Shown: positions 1-5,776 of the stretch, in pieces
Position numbering within the stretch: position 1 is the first letter of the stretch
How the letters are laid out: the number at the start of each line of letters is the position of its first letter
Notes under the pieces: model-generated
What the model was told of the DNA's origin: nothing
Databases searched by the model: none
What the model saw: only the letters and a program-made list of their open reading frames with translations
Assembly (NCBI GenBank): GCA_046160245.1
Contig: JBJXGU010000191.1
Location: 1 to 8,145 of the forward strand
Length of the DNA: 8,145 nucleotides
Direction: 5' to 3'
Source: JAJTFW01 sp046160245
GTDB taxonomy: Bacteria; Bacteroidota; Bacteroidia; AKYH767-A; OLB10
Translations under genes and position numbers: made by a program

Positions 1-1135
1 CAACCACTTTCTTATCGTCTTTCGCATTACCGATTGAAATTTCATCGACACTACTCACACCATCTTCCAACTCTACGCCTTCTTGCAAACGACGTGCATC
101 AGAAACTTTAAAATTTTTGTCGAGTTCGGCTTGATAAATTTTCTTCACGCGAGAACTTGGATGTGTTAAATGACGAGCTAAATCACCATCGTTGGTAAAT
201 AATAAAAGTCCAACGGTATTTCTATCGAGGCGTCCTACTGGATAAACTCGTTCCGGACATGCGCCTGCAATTAATTCCATCACGGTTTTACGATCGTTCG
301 GATCGTCAGACGTTGTGATATAATCTTTGGGTTTATTCAACAAAAGATAAACATGCTTTTCATTTCGGATACGCTCACCGTTATAACGGATATCATCACC
401 TGGTTTCACTTTCATTCCGAGTTCGGTTGCGACTTGACCATTTACCGAAATAACTCCTGCGGTAATCAAATCATCAGCTTCGCGACGCGAACAAATTCCA
501 GCCATACCAATAAAGCGATTCAATCGAATTTCACCTGTTAAATCATCGCCTGTACTCGCACTACGTTTACGCGGTGCGCCACGTCGACCTCCACTTTTTC
601 CGTAGGTAGGACGATCTCTGTAAGATGATTTCTCTTCAAAACGTGAGTGGCGATCTTCTCTACTTGGTGGTCCGCTTTTATCACGCTTTTTATAGGGACG
701 AGTTTCGTTGTCACGTGAAAAACCTCGCTCTCCGCTCTCCGAACTTCGCTCTCTACTTCCGCGCTCTCCGCGCTCAGAACTCCGCTCTGCAAAAGGGCGT
801 TTTTCACCGTCATTAGAATCACTTCTGCCACGTGTAAATGGCGCTCTCCGCTCTCCGCTCTCTGCTCTGTCTTCGCGACCTCTTGAAAATGGTGCGCGCT
901 CTTCTCCGTTCTCGTCTCTTCTTTTATATGGTCTTTTTTCGCCGTCATTGGAATCACTTCTTCCTCTTGAAAATGGTGCACGACTCTCTCCGATATCGTC
1001 TCTTCTTTTATATGGTCTTTTCGCTCCATAACTGGAATCACTTCTTCCTCTTGAAAATGGCGCACGGCTTTCTCCACCTTCTTCTCTTCTTTGATATGGT
1101 CGTTTTTCGCCGTCATTGGAATCACTTCTTCCTCT
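1..1135 (-). CDS. rluB: RsuA/RluB-family rRNA pseudouridine synthase, catalytic part (3' end beyond window; separated from its N-terminus by a stop codon)
   Basis: Isomerises a uridine to pseudouridine in 23S rRNA (or 16S, if RsuA-like). Read on the minus strand in the same frame as the segment 1136-1693, this stretch is open from the stop codon to the window edge. It first gives the rest of the Arg/Gly/Ser-rich extension. An S4 RNA-binding domain follows (about 532-385; RLNRFIGMAGICSRREADD, then GVISVNGQ). The catalytic domain contains LLNKPKDYITTSDDP and GRLDRNTVGLLLFTNDG; its predicted catalytic Asp codon is at 224-226. About 75 residues follow before the edge, so the C-terminus is missing. 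There is no in-frame ATG or GTG between 1135 and 506. If the stop is real, the only restarts are TTG at 521-523 or ATG at 503-505, and both would clip the S4 domain. The family call is firm. RluB over RsuA/RluE/RluF is an inference from the usual Bacteroidota annotation. Confidence 0.88.
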
Positions 1136-1306
1136 TTAAAATGGTGCGCGACTCTCTCCGATATCGTCTCTTCTTTTAAATGGTCTTTTCTCTCCTTCGC
1201 TGGAATCACTTCTTCCTCGTGAAAATCCACGCTCTGTATTTCCTTCTTCGTCTCTTCTTTTATATGGACGTTTTTCTCCGTCATTAGAATCGCTTCTGCC
1301 TCTTGA
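887..1306 (-). repeat. Five tandem 84-bp (28-codon) units in the pseudouridine synthase extension
   Basis: In-frame codons for the same Ser of the SRGRSDS motif lie exactly 84 bp apart, at 1304, 1220, 1136 (here TAA), 1052, 968 and 884, which delimits five complete units. Each encodes (F)SRGRSDSxxGEKRPYKRR plus a variable acidic linker. Units alternate: first, third and fifth have SDSND, while second and fourth have SDSS followed by DDIGES. This implies a 168-bp higher-order repeat. On each side of the array is a different shorter module, GREDR(S/A)ESG(D/E)RRAPFT, near 1385-1450 and 833-884. Tandem coding arrays like this expand and contract by slippage or recombination, so copy number probably varies among strains. 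Confidence 0.93.
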
Positions 1307-1693
1307 AAATCCGCGATCACTACCCTCTTCTCTTCGTTGATAAGGTCTTTTTTCACCGTCATTAGAATCACTTCTGCCTCTCGTAAAAGGTGCTCTGCGA
1401 TCTCCGCTCTCCGATCTGTCTTCGCGTCCCCTTGAAAATGGTGCGCGACTTTCTCCGCTATCATCTCTACGTTGGTATGTGCGTTTCGCTCCTTCGCTAG
1501 AATCACTTCTTCCTCTAGCTGGTCGAGAGCTTCCTTCGTTATCGAAAGAATCCCATGGAGATTTCTTTTCTGAGCGTGCTGGGCGGTCACCGCTATTATC
1601 GTTTCTTGTGAATTTGCCTCTTCCTGTCGCAGGTCGAGAGCGGTCGTTGCTGCCACGTGAACCGTCACGGCCGGGGCTACTTTTCTTTTTCAT
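1136..1693 (-). CDS. Arg/Gly/Ser-rich N-terminal extension of the pseudouridine synthase, ending at a premature TAA
   Basis: As written this is a 185-residue reading frame starting MKKKSSPGRDGSRG. It is highly charged, without hydrophobic segments and almost certainly disordered, rich in RGR, RPY and KRR words. It matches the long basic low-complexity extensions that precede the S4 domain in many Bacteroidota pseudouridine synthases; such tails are presumed to bind RNA. It ends at TAA 1136-1138, where the equivalent codon of the neighbouring repeat units is TCA (Ser). The frame then runs on unbroken into the S4 and catalytic domains, so this is best read as the 5' part of one interrupted gene and not as an independent protein. 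The start is supported by A-rich sequence just upstream and by a GATCTTTG box (1717-1724), one mismatch from TAnnTTTG. A 185-residue product would have no catalytic domain. Confidence 0.75.
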   Translation of the reverse strand: MKKKSSPGRDGSRGSNDRSRPATGRGKFTRNDNSGDRPARSEKKSPWDSFDNEGSSRPARGRSDSSEGAKRTYQRRDDSGESRAPFSRGREDRSESGDRRAPFTRGRSDSNDGEKRPYQRREEGSDRGFSRGRSDSNDGEKRPYKRRDEEGNTERGFSRGRSDSSEGEKRPFKRRDDIGESRAPF

Positions 1694-1716
1694 TTTATTT
1701 TCTATAAATAGGGCTG

Positions 1717-1724
1717 CAAAGATC
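1717..1724 (-). promoter_or_regulatory. Possible -7 box upstream of the pseudouridine synthase gene
   Basis: On the minus strand this reads GATCTTTG, one mismatch from the Bacteroidota -7 consensus TAnnTTTG, and it ends 23 bases before the ATG. I see no convincing -33 TTG element upstream. Confidence 0.3.
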
Positions 1725-1827
1725 GTAATTAATTGTTGATAAGTAACGTTGATTTTACATGAATTTTAGGCTAAAAAGCATTGATTTGATGATAAATACA
1801 CCAAATAAGTCAAAATCTTAGTAAAGT

Positions 1828-1851
1828 CCAATTGGAGTTATTGACAATTGG
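1828..1851 (-). terminator. Weak hairpin downstream of yraN, possible terminator
   Basis: Inverted repeat CCAATTG / CAATTGG with a 10-base loop, just after the yraN stop codon. The stem is AT-rich and only 7 bp, and no T-tract follows on the minus strand, so factor-independent termination is doubtful. Confidence 0.25.
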
Positions 1852-1856
1852 GAACC

Positions 1857-2219
1857 TTAACGAGCATGGAAGGCTTCTTTCATATGAGTCAGTTGGGCTT
1901 TCTTCCCTTTTCGGAAGATGATGGAAATGACATCAAATCGGATCTCAAGTCGGATATCGTAAAGCTCTTGATAAAACCCAGCTGCGAGTGCCATCAAGTC
2001 GGTTTTTGTTTGGCCGATGGATGCTTCCGGACTCCCATAACTCGGAAAGCTCCGACTCTTTACCTCTACGATAATCAGAAACCTTTCGTCGGTTGCAATG
2101 ATGTCGATTTCGCCTTTTTGATAACGGAAGTTTCGAGCTAAAATTTTGTAGCCAATTTGTTGGAGATAGCGAACTGCGATGGCTTCACCGCGCTCACCAA
2201 TTTTTTCAATGTCGGTCAT
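1857..2219 (-). CDS. yraN: YraN/UPF0102 family protein (restriction-endonuclease-like fold)
   Basis: A 120-residue cytoplasmic protein, close to the usual length of the family (about 115-130). The hallmarks are in order: GERGEAIAVRYL (8-19), GYKILARNFR (23-32), GEIDIIA (36-42), VEVKSR (51-56), a conserved Lys at 72 and RFDV (94-97). Glu37, Asp39, Glu52 and Lys54 form the D/E...ExK arrangement of endonuclease-like folds, so the putative catalytic residues are intact. The cellular role of YraN is unsettled; a nuclease role in DNA processing is inferred from the fold. A TATATTTG box (2262-2269) lies about 42 bases upstream of the ATG, suggesting its own promoter. The next gene in the same direction is the pseudouridine synthase, about 160 bp downstream. 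Confidence 0.93.
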   Translation of the reverse strand: MTDIEKIGERGEAIAVRYLQQIGYKILARNFRYQKGEIDIIATDERFLIIVEVKSRSFPSYGSPEASIGQTKTDLMALAAGFYQELYDIRLEIRFDVISIIFRKGKKAQLTHMKEAFHAR

Positions 2220-2261
2220 AAATTCGTTTTTATAAAATGAGTTTTAGAAAAATTGATTCTA

Positions 2262-2269
2262 CAAATATA
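2262..2269 (-). promoter_or_regulatory. Bacteroidota-type -7 box for yraN
   Basis: TATATTTG on the minus strand matches TAnnTTTG exactly. It would give a 5' leader of roughly 35-40 bases. No clear -33 TTG partner is visible. Confidence 0.45.
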
Positions 2270-2280
2270 ATGGAAAGATG

Positions 2281-2306
2281 TTGGATTTTGGATTTTAGAT
2301 TTTAGA
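2281..2306. repeat. Short 7-bp tandem repeat (GGATTTT/AGATTTT)
   Basis: Between yraN and the LD-carboxypeptidase gene, GGATTTT and AGATTTT words recur with a 7-bp period for about 26 bp. It is a simple AT-rich repeat and overlaps no gene. Confidence 0.6.
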
Positions 2307-2387
2307 GGCACTACTCTCCGTTCTAATTTTCGTCAATTCATTAAGCTGCAAGGTGATTATTAGATTGGTCGTATACTATTGTAACGC

Positions 2388-2448
2388 ATTCGCGCATTCG
2401 AATATTCGTGAATTCGTATTTCGTACATTCGTAAAGATTCGTAATTCG
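2388..2448. repeat. ATTCG word array with about 8-bp period
   Basis: Seven exact ATTCG pentamers start at 2388, 2396, 2404, 2412, 2427, 2437 and 2444, with one ATTTCG variant at 2418. The first four are spaced exactly 8 bp, and later spacing loosens to 6-10 bp. The array is intergenic, just past the stop of the LD-carboxypeptidase gene (2468). The rest of the 2220-2467 gap holds the yraN promoter-like box and the 7-bp repeat, and no gene. Confidence 0.85.
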
Positions 2449-2467
2449 TAACCAATCCTAATGTACT

Positions 2468-3376
2468 TTAAGATATTTTGATTTCAATTAACGTTTTCTC
2501 CCCAACCTCCAAACTCACCCTTCCTCCCATCATGAGTGGCTGATTGTTTTGGATATGTCCGGCTGGAAAATTCATGCACACTGGAAAAGTATATTCGCTC
2601 ACGATTTCCGAAATAATTTCTTCAGCTGTTTTTCCAAAGGGAATCGCATTATCGCGCATATCACTCATGCCGCCGACGATGAGACCAGAAAGTCCATCCA
2701 GTTTCCCCGAACGTTTTAGTTGCATCATCATACGATCGATGTGATAGAGGTACTCATCCAAATCTTCGAGAAATAATATTTTACCTCTGGTATCGATGTC
2801 GGATGCAGAGCCAGACAAAGCATACATCAAAGAAAGATTTCCCCCCACTAAAATACCTTCTTCTTTACCATTTCTATTCCACGATGAATTTTCAATTGAA
2901 TAACGGATCTCCGCACCCGTTAGTAGCTTTCTCAAATTCTCGAGTGCATCGGGTGTACACCGATCGCTGCCCATGCTAAACACCATGGCCGCATGTATAC
3001 TTGGAATTTGCAATTGTTGGTGCAGGTGATTATGAAAAACGGTTAGATCACTAAATCCGATGATCCATTTTGGCTTTTGTGCGAAGCGATTAAAATTGAG
3101 TTGGTCGATGATTCGCATACAACCATAACCACCTCGTGCGCTGATGATGGCATCAACAGATGGATCATCCATCAACTCTTGCATATCGGCAGTACGTTGT
3201 GCATCACTCCCAGAAAACTGATTTTCGGCAGCATATAAATTCTTCGAAGTTTTAACTTTAAAACCCCAACTCTCTAATAAAGAAATTCCAGGAGCCATCT
3301 CCTCTGGACTTACTTTTCGTGCAGGAGCACAAATTCCAATGGTACTTCCGGGAACTAAGTAGGGAGGGATTTTCAT
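2468..3376 (-). CDS. ldcA: LD-carboxypeptidase (peptidase family S66)
   Basis: Cytoplasmic serine peptidase of the LdcA/MccF family. LdcA removes the terminal D-Ala from murein tetrapeptides (an L,D bond) during cell-wall recycling. The 302-residue length is typical, and there is no signal peptide. Numbered from the chosen Met: an N-terminal LVPGSTIGICAPA strand, RGGYG (81-85), the nucleophile elbow GFSD with Ser109, LFLEDLDE with Glu204, and GHIQNNQP with His274. Ser-Glu-His is the S66 triad, so the enzyme looks intact. The ATG at 3376 is preferred over one 51 bp upstream (3427) because homology begins at MKIPPYLVPGS and a TATCTTTG box (3384-3391) lies between the two candidates. Substrate is inferred: MccF-like immunity peptidases and other S66 members share these motifs. 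Confidence 0.93.
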   Translation of the reverse strand: MKIPPYLVPGSTIGICAPARKVSPEEMAPGISLLESWGFKVKTSKNLYAAENQFSGSDAQRTADMQELMDDPSVDAIISARGGYGCMRIIDQLNFNRFAQKPKWIIGFSDLTVFHNHLHQQLQIPSIHAAMVFSMGSDRCTPDALENLRKLLTGAEIRYSIENSSWNRNGKEEGILVGGNLSLMYALSGSASDIDTRGKILFLEDLDEYLYHIDRMMMQLKRSGKLDGLSGLIVGGMSDMRDNAIPFGKTAEEIISEIVSEYTFPVCMNFPAGHIQNNQPLMMGGRVSLEVGEKTLIEIKIS

Positions 3377-3383
3377 GGTGACG

Positions 3384-3391
3384 CAAAGATA
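3384..3391 (-). promoter_or_regulatory. Bacteroidota-type -7 box for ldcA
   Basis: TATCTTTG on the minus strand matches TAnnTTTG exactly and ends only 7 bases before the ATG at 3376. Transcripts would therefore be leaderless or nearly so. The position also excludes the longer start at 3427. Confidence 0.5.
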
Positions 3392-3426
3392 GTTAGGAGC
3401 ATTTAATTTACGACACGCGCTTGGCA

Positions 3427-3482
3427 ATTGGTGGATTGGTGTGTTGGCGGGTTGGTGGATTGGTAGATTGGTGTGTTGGTGT
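3427..3482. repeat. Octamer tandem array (RTTGGYRK x7)
   Basis: Seven contiguous 8-bp units of the form (A/G)TTGG(T/C)(A/G)(G/T), starting at 3427, 3435, 3443, 3451, 3459, 3467 and 3475, with no indels. The plus strand has many GG doublets. The array sits just upstream of the ldcA promoter-like box; the plus-strand reading frame across it is a by-product of the repeat. Confidence 0.93.
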
Positions 3483-3497
3483 CGCGAGGCTTCGCGA
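3482..3497. repeat. Palindrome TCGCGAGGCTTCGCGA (left copy)
   Basis: Arms TCGCGA/TCGCGA, extended by one G-T pair. It differs at two of 16 positions from the palindrome at 5579-5594. It abuts the octamer array and lies downstream of the lipoprotein gene. No T-tract follows, so it is not a classical terminator. Confidence 0.75.
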
Positions 3498-3525
3498 TGG
3501 CGAATTGCTGCGCTCTGCAGTTGGA

Positions 3526-3547
3526 ACCTGCCTGCTGGCTGTCAGGT
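3526..3547. repeat. Degenerate 22-bp palindrome of the CCTGCC...GGCAGG kind
   Basis: ACCTGCCTGC and GCTGTCAGGT pair at 8 of 10 positions around a 2-base centre. With the octamer array and the palindrome at 3482-3497, it fills the gap between ldcA and the lipoprotein gene with repeat-type sequence. Confidence 0.55.
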
Positions 3548-3580
3548 ACTGCAGGGGTGAATTATTTTACCGTGAAGAAT

Positions 3581-4156
3581 TTATTCAAAGTTTTTCTTTT
3601 GAAGCCAGTTTGAAGAATCACTTGGGAAAGGTATGTTTTTGACTAAATACTTAAATGTATCAATTGGAACAATATTATACCCTTTTTTATATGTTGCATC
3701 TGAACATGCATAATTTAACTGATAACTTGAAATAATAATTTCATTTGTCAATAGCATTTTACCTGCTAATTGACTAACAGTGTATATATTTGGACTTCCA
3801 CCTCCACATCCGCTAGGAATAAAAAATTGAATTACAATGGAATCATTCAACATTTTATATCTGCCCCAATGAACTTTCCTTCTTTTTAGAAATTGTTTAT
3901 GCGACATTTGTTTCCAAAATTCTGCCAGATGACTCATTGCGCAATATCCGTTATCATATAATATTACACTTTTTAAATAGAACTTATTATGATCTATTAA
4001 TTCAAAATACATTGAATTGGGAACAAATACACTCGAATCTGTCGAATTGCAATTCCAATAATCTTTATTTACTAGAGTAATGGGTAGGCACGCTTGCAGC
4101 AATATCGTTAATAAAAACAAAGCAATAATAAACTTAAAGTGTTTAACCATATTCAT
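3581..4156 (-). CDS. Hypothetical lipoprotein
   Basis: 191 residues, not recognised as a named family. The N-terminus is a lipoprotein signal: basic start, hydrophobic stretch FIIALFLLTILL (9-20) and lipobox L-Q-A-C with Cys23 as the predicted lipidated residue. The Met at residue 3 is an equally possible start. The mature part is small, with four further Cys (36, 72, 117, 151) and the segments HWGRYKMLNDSIVIQFFIP and SGCGGGSPNIYT. A W-G-x-Y...DSIxxQ pattern recurs in small Bacteroidota lipoproteins that I know only as hypothetical. It is clearly more AT-rich than ldcA or metG. A near-match -7 box (TATCTTTA, 4215-4222) lies about 60 bases upstream. The signal peptide and plausible codon use make this a real gene; its function is unknown. 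Confidence 0.75.
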   Translation of the reverse strand: MNMVKHFKFIIALFLLTILLQACLPITLVNKDYWNCNSTDSSVFVPNSMYFELIDHNKFYLKSVILYDNGYCAMSHLAEFWKQMSHKQFLKRRKVHWGRYKMLNDSIVIQFFIPSGCGGGSPNIYTVSQLAGKMLLTNEIIISSYQLNYACSDATYKKGYNIVPIDTFKYLVKNIPFPSDSSNWLQKKNFE

Positions 4157-4314
4157 AGTTGAATTTAAACAATACCCTACCGAAATAACAGTAGATAGGA
4201 ATTACAATGTTTAGTAAAGATAGACAGGTTTCGTTAATTGGGAAATCCTTATCAGCACGGTTGACAAACTTCATCCTGAAATTTACAGCACCCTTCACTC
4301 CAATCCACAATACA

Positions 4315-5379
4315 CTATTCATCTTTGTCTACTTGAATGGGATTACCTGTTCGATAATTAATTTTATAATTATTTAAAAGCGGTATTGCATTTGAAATCA
4401 GAGCCACCCCGATACCCACTCCCATACTAACTCCGCTACCAATTACTGGGCTTACACGATTACTTTTGTTTGAATATTTCGGTTCAACTTGACCAAAAAA
4501 ATAAAAATCAGATCCTTCTTTTTTCATATCATAAAAACCCATCCTAGTTGCCTTAAGCAGAAAATTACCATCGCAAACCGCATAAACCGACTTGTTATCC
4601 AATAGGACATTTTTCTCCTTTTCTTCACTCCACGTCATCACTCTAATTTTATCAGTATGAATTGAGTCGATATAAACGGTTGTGGTGTCGGGAGAATTAT
4701 TTTTGAATTGATTAAAATCGTAATAAATTCCTGGCTTATACTTATCCGTAATGTAAATTGGAGTTTTCATCTTTTCTATGCTGTCAAGAATTTGCAATTC
4801 GCTAACTGTATAAGATGGTTTATTTTCTGCTCGAAGATTCTCTACTTTATTTAGTTCAACAGCTACCTCACATAAATGCTCGTTTACCGACTTAAGAAGT
4901 TTTTTTGTCAAATCCGTTGATGAACTCATTCTATACAATGTATCAATAGAAAATATTTCTTCGAATCTACTCTCCTCAATTTTTTTAAATACTCGCATTG
5001 ATAATTTAAAACTAACAATATTCTTCATCTCTTCTGCTTTCTCACTTAAACTAAAATCATAAAGAATGATAGAGATTTCATTATCGTTAGCTAAGCTAAC
5101 ATCTTTATTGAGAAAAAACCGAGATAAACTATCAATAAAATTTCCTTTAAAACTAACTTTTGAATTATTATTTAACCAACCTGTTAAAACAAATCCCAAC
5201 TCTTTCTCTGGAAAACGACGATCAATTCCATTCACTTTTGTGAAAGGAGAAATCCCCTTTGTACATTTATTTGAAAGTACTAAAGTAGATTCTTGCGCTT
5301 GAGAAATAGTTGCATTCAATAAAAATATAATCAGCAAATATTTTACACCGTTTTCAAAATATTTGAATATAAGTCTCAT
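4315..5379 (-). CDS. Hypothetical secreted (periplasmic or outer-surface) protein
   Basis: 354 residues with a signal peptide: hydrophobic core YLLIIFLLNATI (14-25) and likely cleavage after Ala28 (SQA|QES). The N-terminal half alternates short strands with a charged helical stretch. A second domain, about 205-300, contains KPGIYYDFNQFKNNSPDT and later VYAVCDGNFLLKATRMGFYD and DFYFFGQV. The GxYxxFxxFxxNxPD pattern is one I associate with uncharacterised Bacteroidota secreted proteins (DUF6563-like, from memory and unverified). A glycine-rich hydrophobic segment (309-335; VIGSGVSMGVGIGVALIS) near the C-terminus could insert in or associate with a membrane. The gene shares the AT-rich composition of the lipoprotein gene downstream, 158 bp away in the same direction. 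A near-match -7 box (TATCTTTC, 5409-5416) lies about 30 bases upstream of the ATG. Confidence 0.78.
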   Translation of the reverse strand: MRLIFKYFENGVKYLLIIFLLNATISQAQESTLVLSNKCTKGISPFTKVNGIDRRFPEKELGFVLTGWLNNNSKVSFKGNFIDSLSRFFLNKDVSLANDNEISIILYDFSLSEKAEEMKNIVSFKLSMRVFKKIEESRFEEIFSIDTLYRMSSSTDLTKKLLKSVNEHLCEVAVELNKVENLRAENKPSYTVSELQILDSIEKMKTPIYITDKYKPGIYYDFNQFKNNSPDTTTVYIDSIHTDKIRVMTWSEEKEKNVLLDNKSVYAVCDGNFLLKATRMGFYDMKKEGSDFYFFGQVEPKYSNKSNRVSPVIGSGVSMGVGIGVALISNAIPLLNNYKINYRTGNPIQVDKDE

Positions 5380-5578
5380 TGTTTTTTCTGACTGATAAAA
5401 ATCTGAGTGAAAGATAATAACAAATTATCAAATCCAGACCTTTAACAGATCTTTTAGATTATTGATGAATTTTAAGCTTTTGATCATTAAGAGAAGTAGC
5501 GTAGGAAATTAAATAAATGAATATCTAAAATACATAGACTACTTAAATCCCTCTCATTTTCAGACCCATTCAATTTCA

Positions 5579-5594
5579 TCGCGAAGTTTCGCGA
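5579..5594. repeat. Palindrome TCGCGAAGTTTCGCGA (right copy)
   Basis: Perfect 7-bp arms TCGCGAA/TTCGCGA around a 2-base centre. It is related to the copy at 3482-3497: 14 of 16 positions are identical, and the one paired position that differs keeps pairing (A-T here, G-T there). Confidence 0.75.
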
Positions 5595-5735
5595 CTTCAA
5601 ACCTGCCCTTCAGTAATGGGAGTTCAACTCATTTAGCCTGCCTCTCAGACTTATATTGTTTTCGCAAAAATATCTTCGTTTAGCAGGTAAAACCCTCTTA
5701 TTTTCAAACCTGTCTCGCAGAATTGTGAGATTAAC

Positions 5736-5743
5736 TACATTTG
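5736..5743 (+). promoter_or_regulatory. Bacteroidota-type -7 box for metG
   Basis: TACATTTG matches TAnnTTTG exactly and ends 33 bases before the metG ATG, giving a leader of about 27 bases. A TTG at 5723-5725 is too close to act as the -33 element. Confidence 0.5.
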
Positions 5744-5776
5744 CATTGAATTTACAAGACCGAAGAAAATCCCCCT

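Larger units (their letters stand above)
5545..5745. repeat. Imperfect direct repeats upstream of metG
   Basis: AAATCCCTCTCATTTTCAGACC (5545-5566) and AAAACCCTCTTATTTTCAAACC (5689-5710) agree at 19 of 22 positions. The second copy runs into TTCAAACCTG (5703-5712), which recurs exactly at 5596-5605. From there, 5596-5638 and 5703-5745 stay alignable (CAG, TG.GAG, AACT, CATTT), with several mismatches and one indel. They look like degraded copies of one dispersed element. Confidence 0.6.
5380..5776. other. Divergent intergenic region with repeats and the metG promoter
   Basis: A 397-bp gap between two divergently transcribed genes. It holds a possible minus-strand -7 box near 5409, a palindrome (5579-5594), imperfect direct repeats (5545-5745) and the metG -7 box (5736-5743). 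I see no gene. The plus-strand frame starting at 5656 overlaps metG in another frame, has no recognisable protein character and was discarded. Confidence 0.7.

Noticed and set aside
1136..1138. TAA read as a sense codon through an altered genetic code
   Set aside because: yraN, ldcA, the lipoprotein gene and metG all end at TAA at the expected positions, so TAA acts as a normal stop here.
887..1306. CRISPR-like array
   Set aside because: Units are contiguous, in frame and protein-coding, with no unique spacers. The intergenic word arrays are too short-period for CRISPR, and no cas gene is present.
538..1668. 376-codon open frame on the minus strand in a different frame from the pseudouridine synthase
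   Set aside because: It is a by-product of the 84-bp repeats, whose length is a multiple of three and which lack stops in several frames. Its product is only a frame-shifted echo of the repeats, with no domain, while the other frame leads directly into conserved S4 and catalytic motifs.
625..1739. Several plus-strand open frames across the repeat tract
   Set aside because: All lie antisense to the Arg/Gly/Ser-rich extension, have repetitive Leu/Phe/Arg/Ser-rich content from reverse-complemented repeats, and show no domain or initiation signal.
1848..2141. 97-codon plus-strand frame opposite yraN
   Set aside because: Antisense to a well-conserved gene, with no recognisable protein features.
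3377..3427. 17-residue N-terminal extension of the LD-carboxypeptidase from an upstream ATG
   Set aside because: Family similarity begins at MKIPPYLVPGS, a TATCTTTG box falls inside the extension, and the ATG itself lies at the edge of the octamer repeat.
3421..3642. 73-codon plus-strand frame
   Set aside because: It translates the octamer array and palindromes, and it overlaps the 3' end of the lipoprotein gene on the other strand.
5744..5776. T-box or SAM riboswitch controlling metG
   Set aside because: The likely leader is only about 30 bases, with no T-box sequence, no specifier stem and no SAM-aptamer core. T-boxes are also not expected in Bacteroidota.
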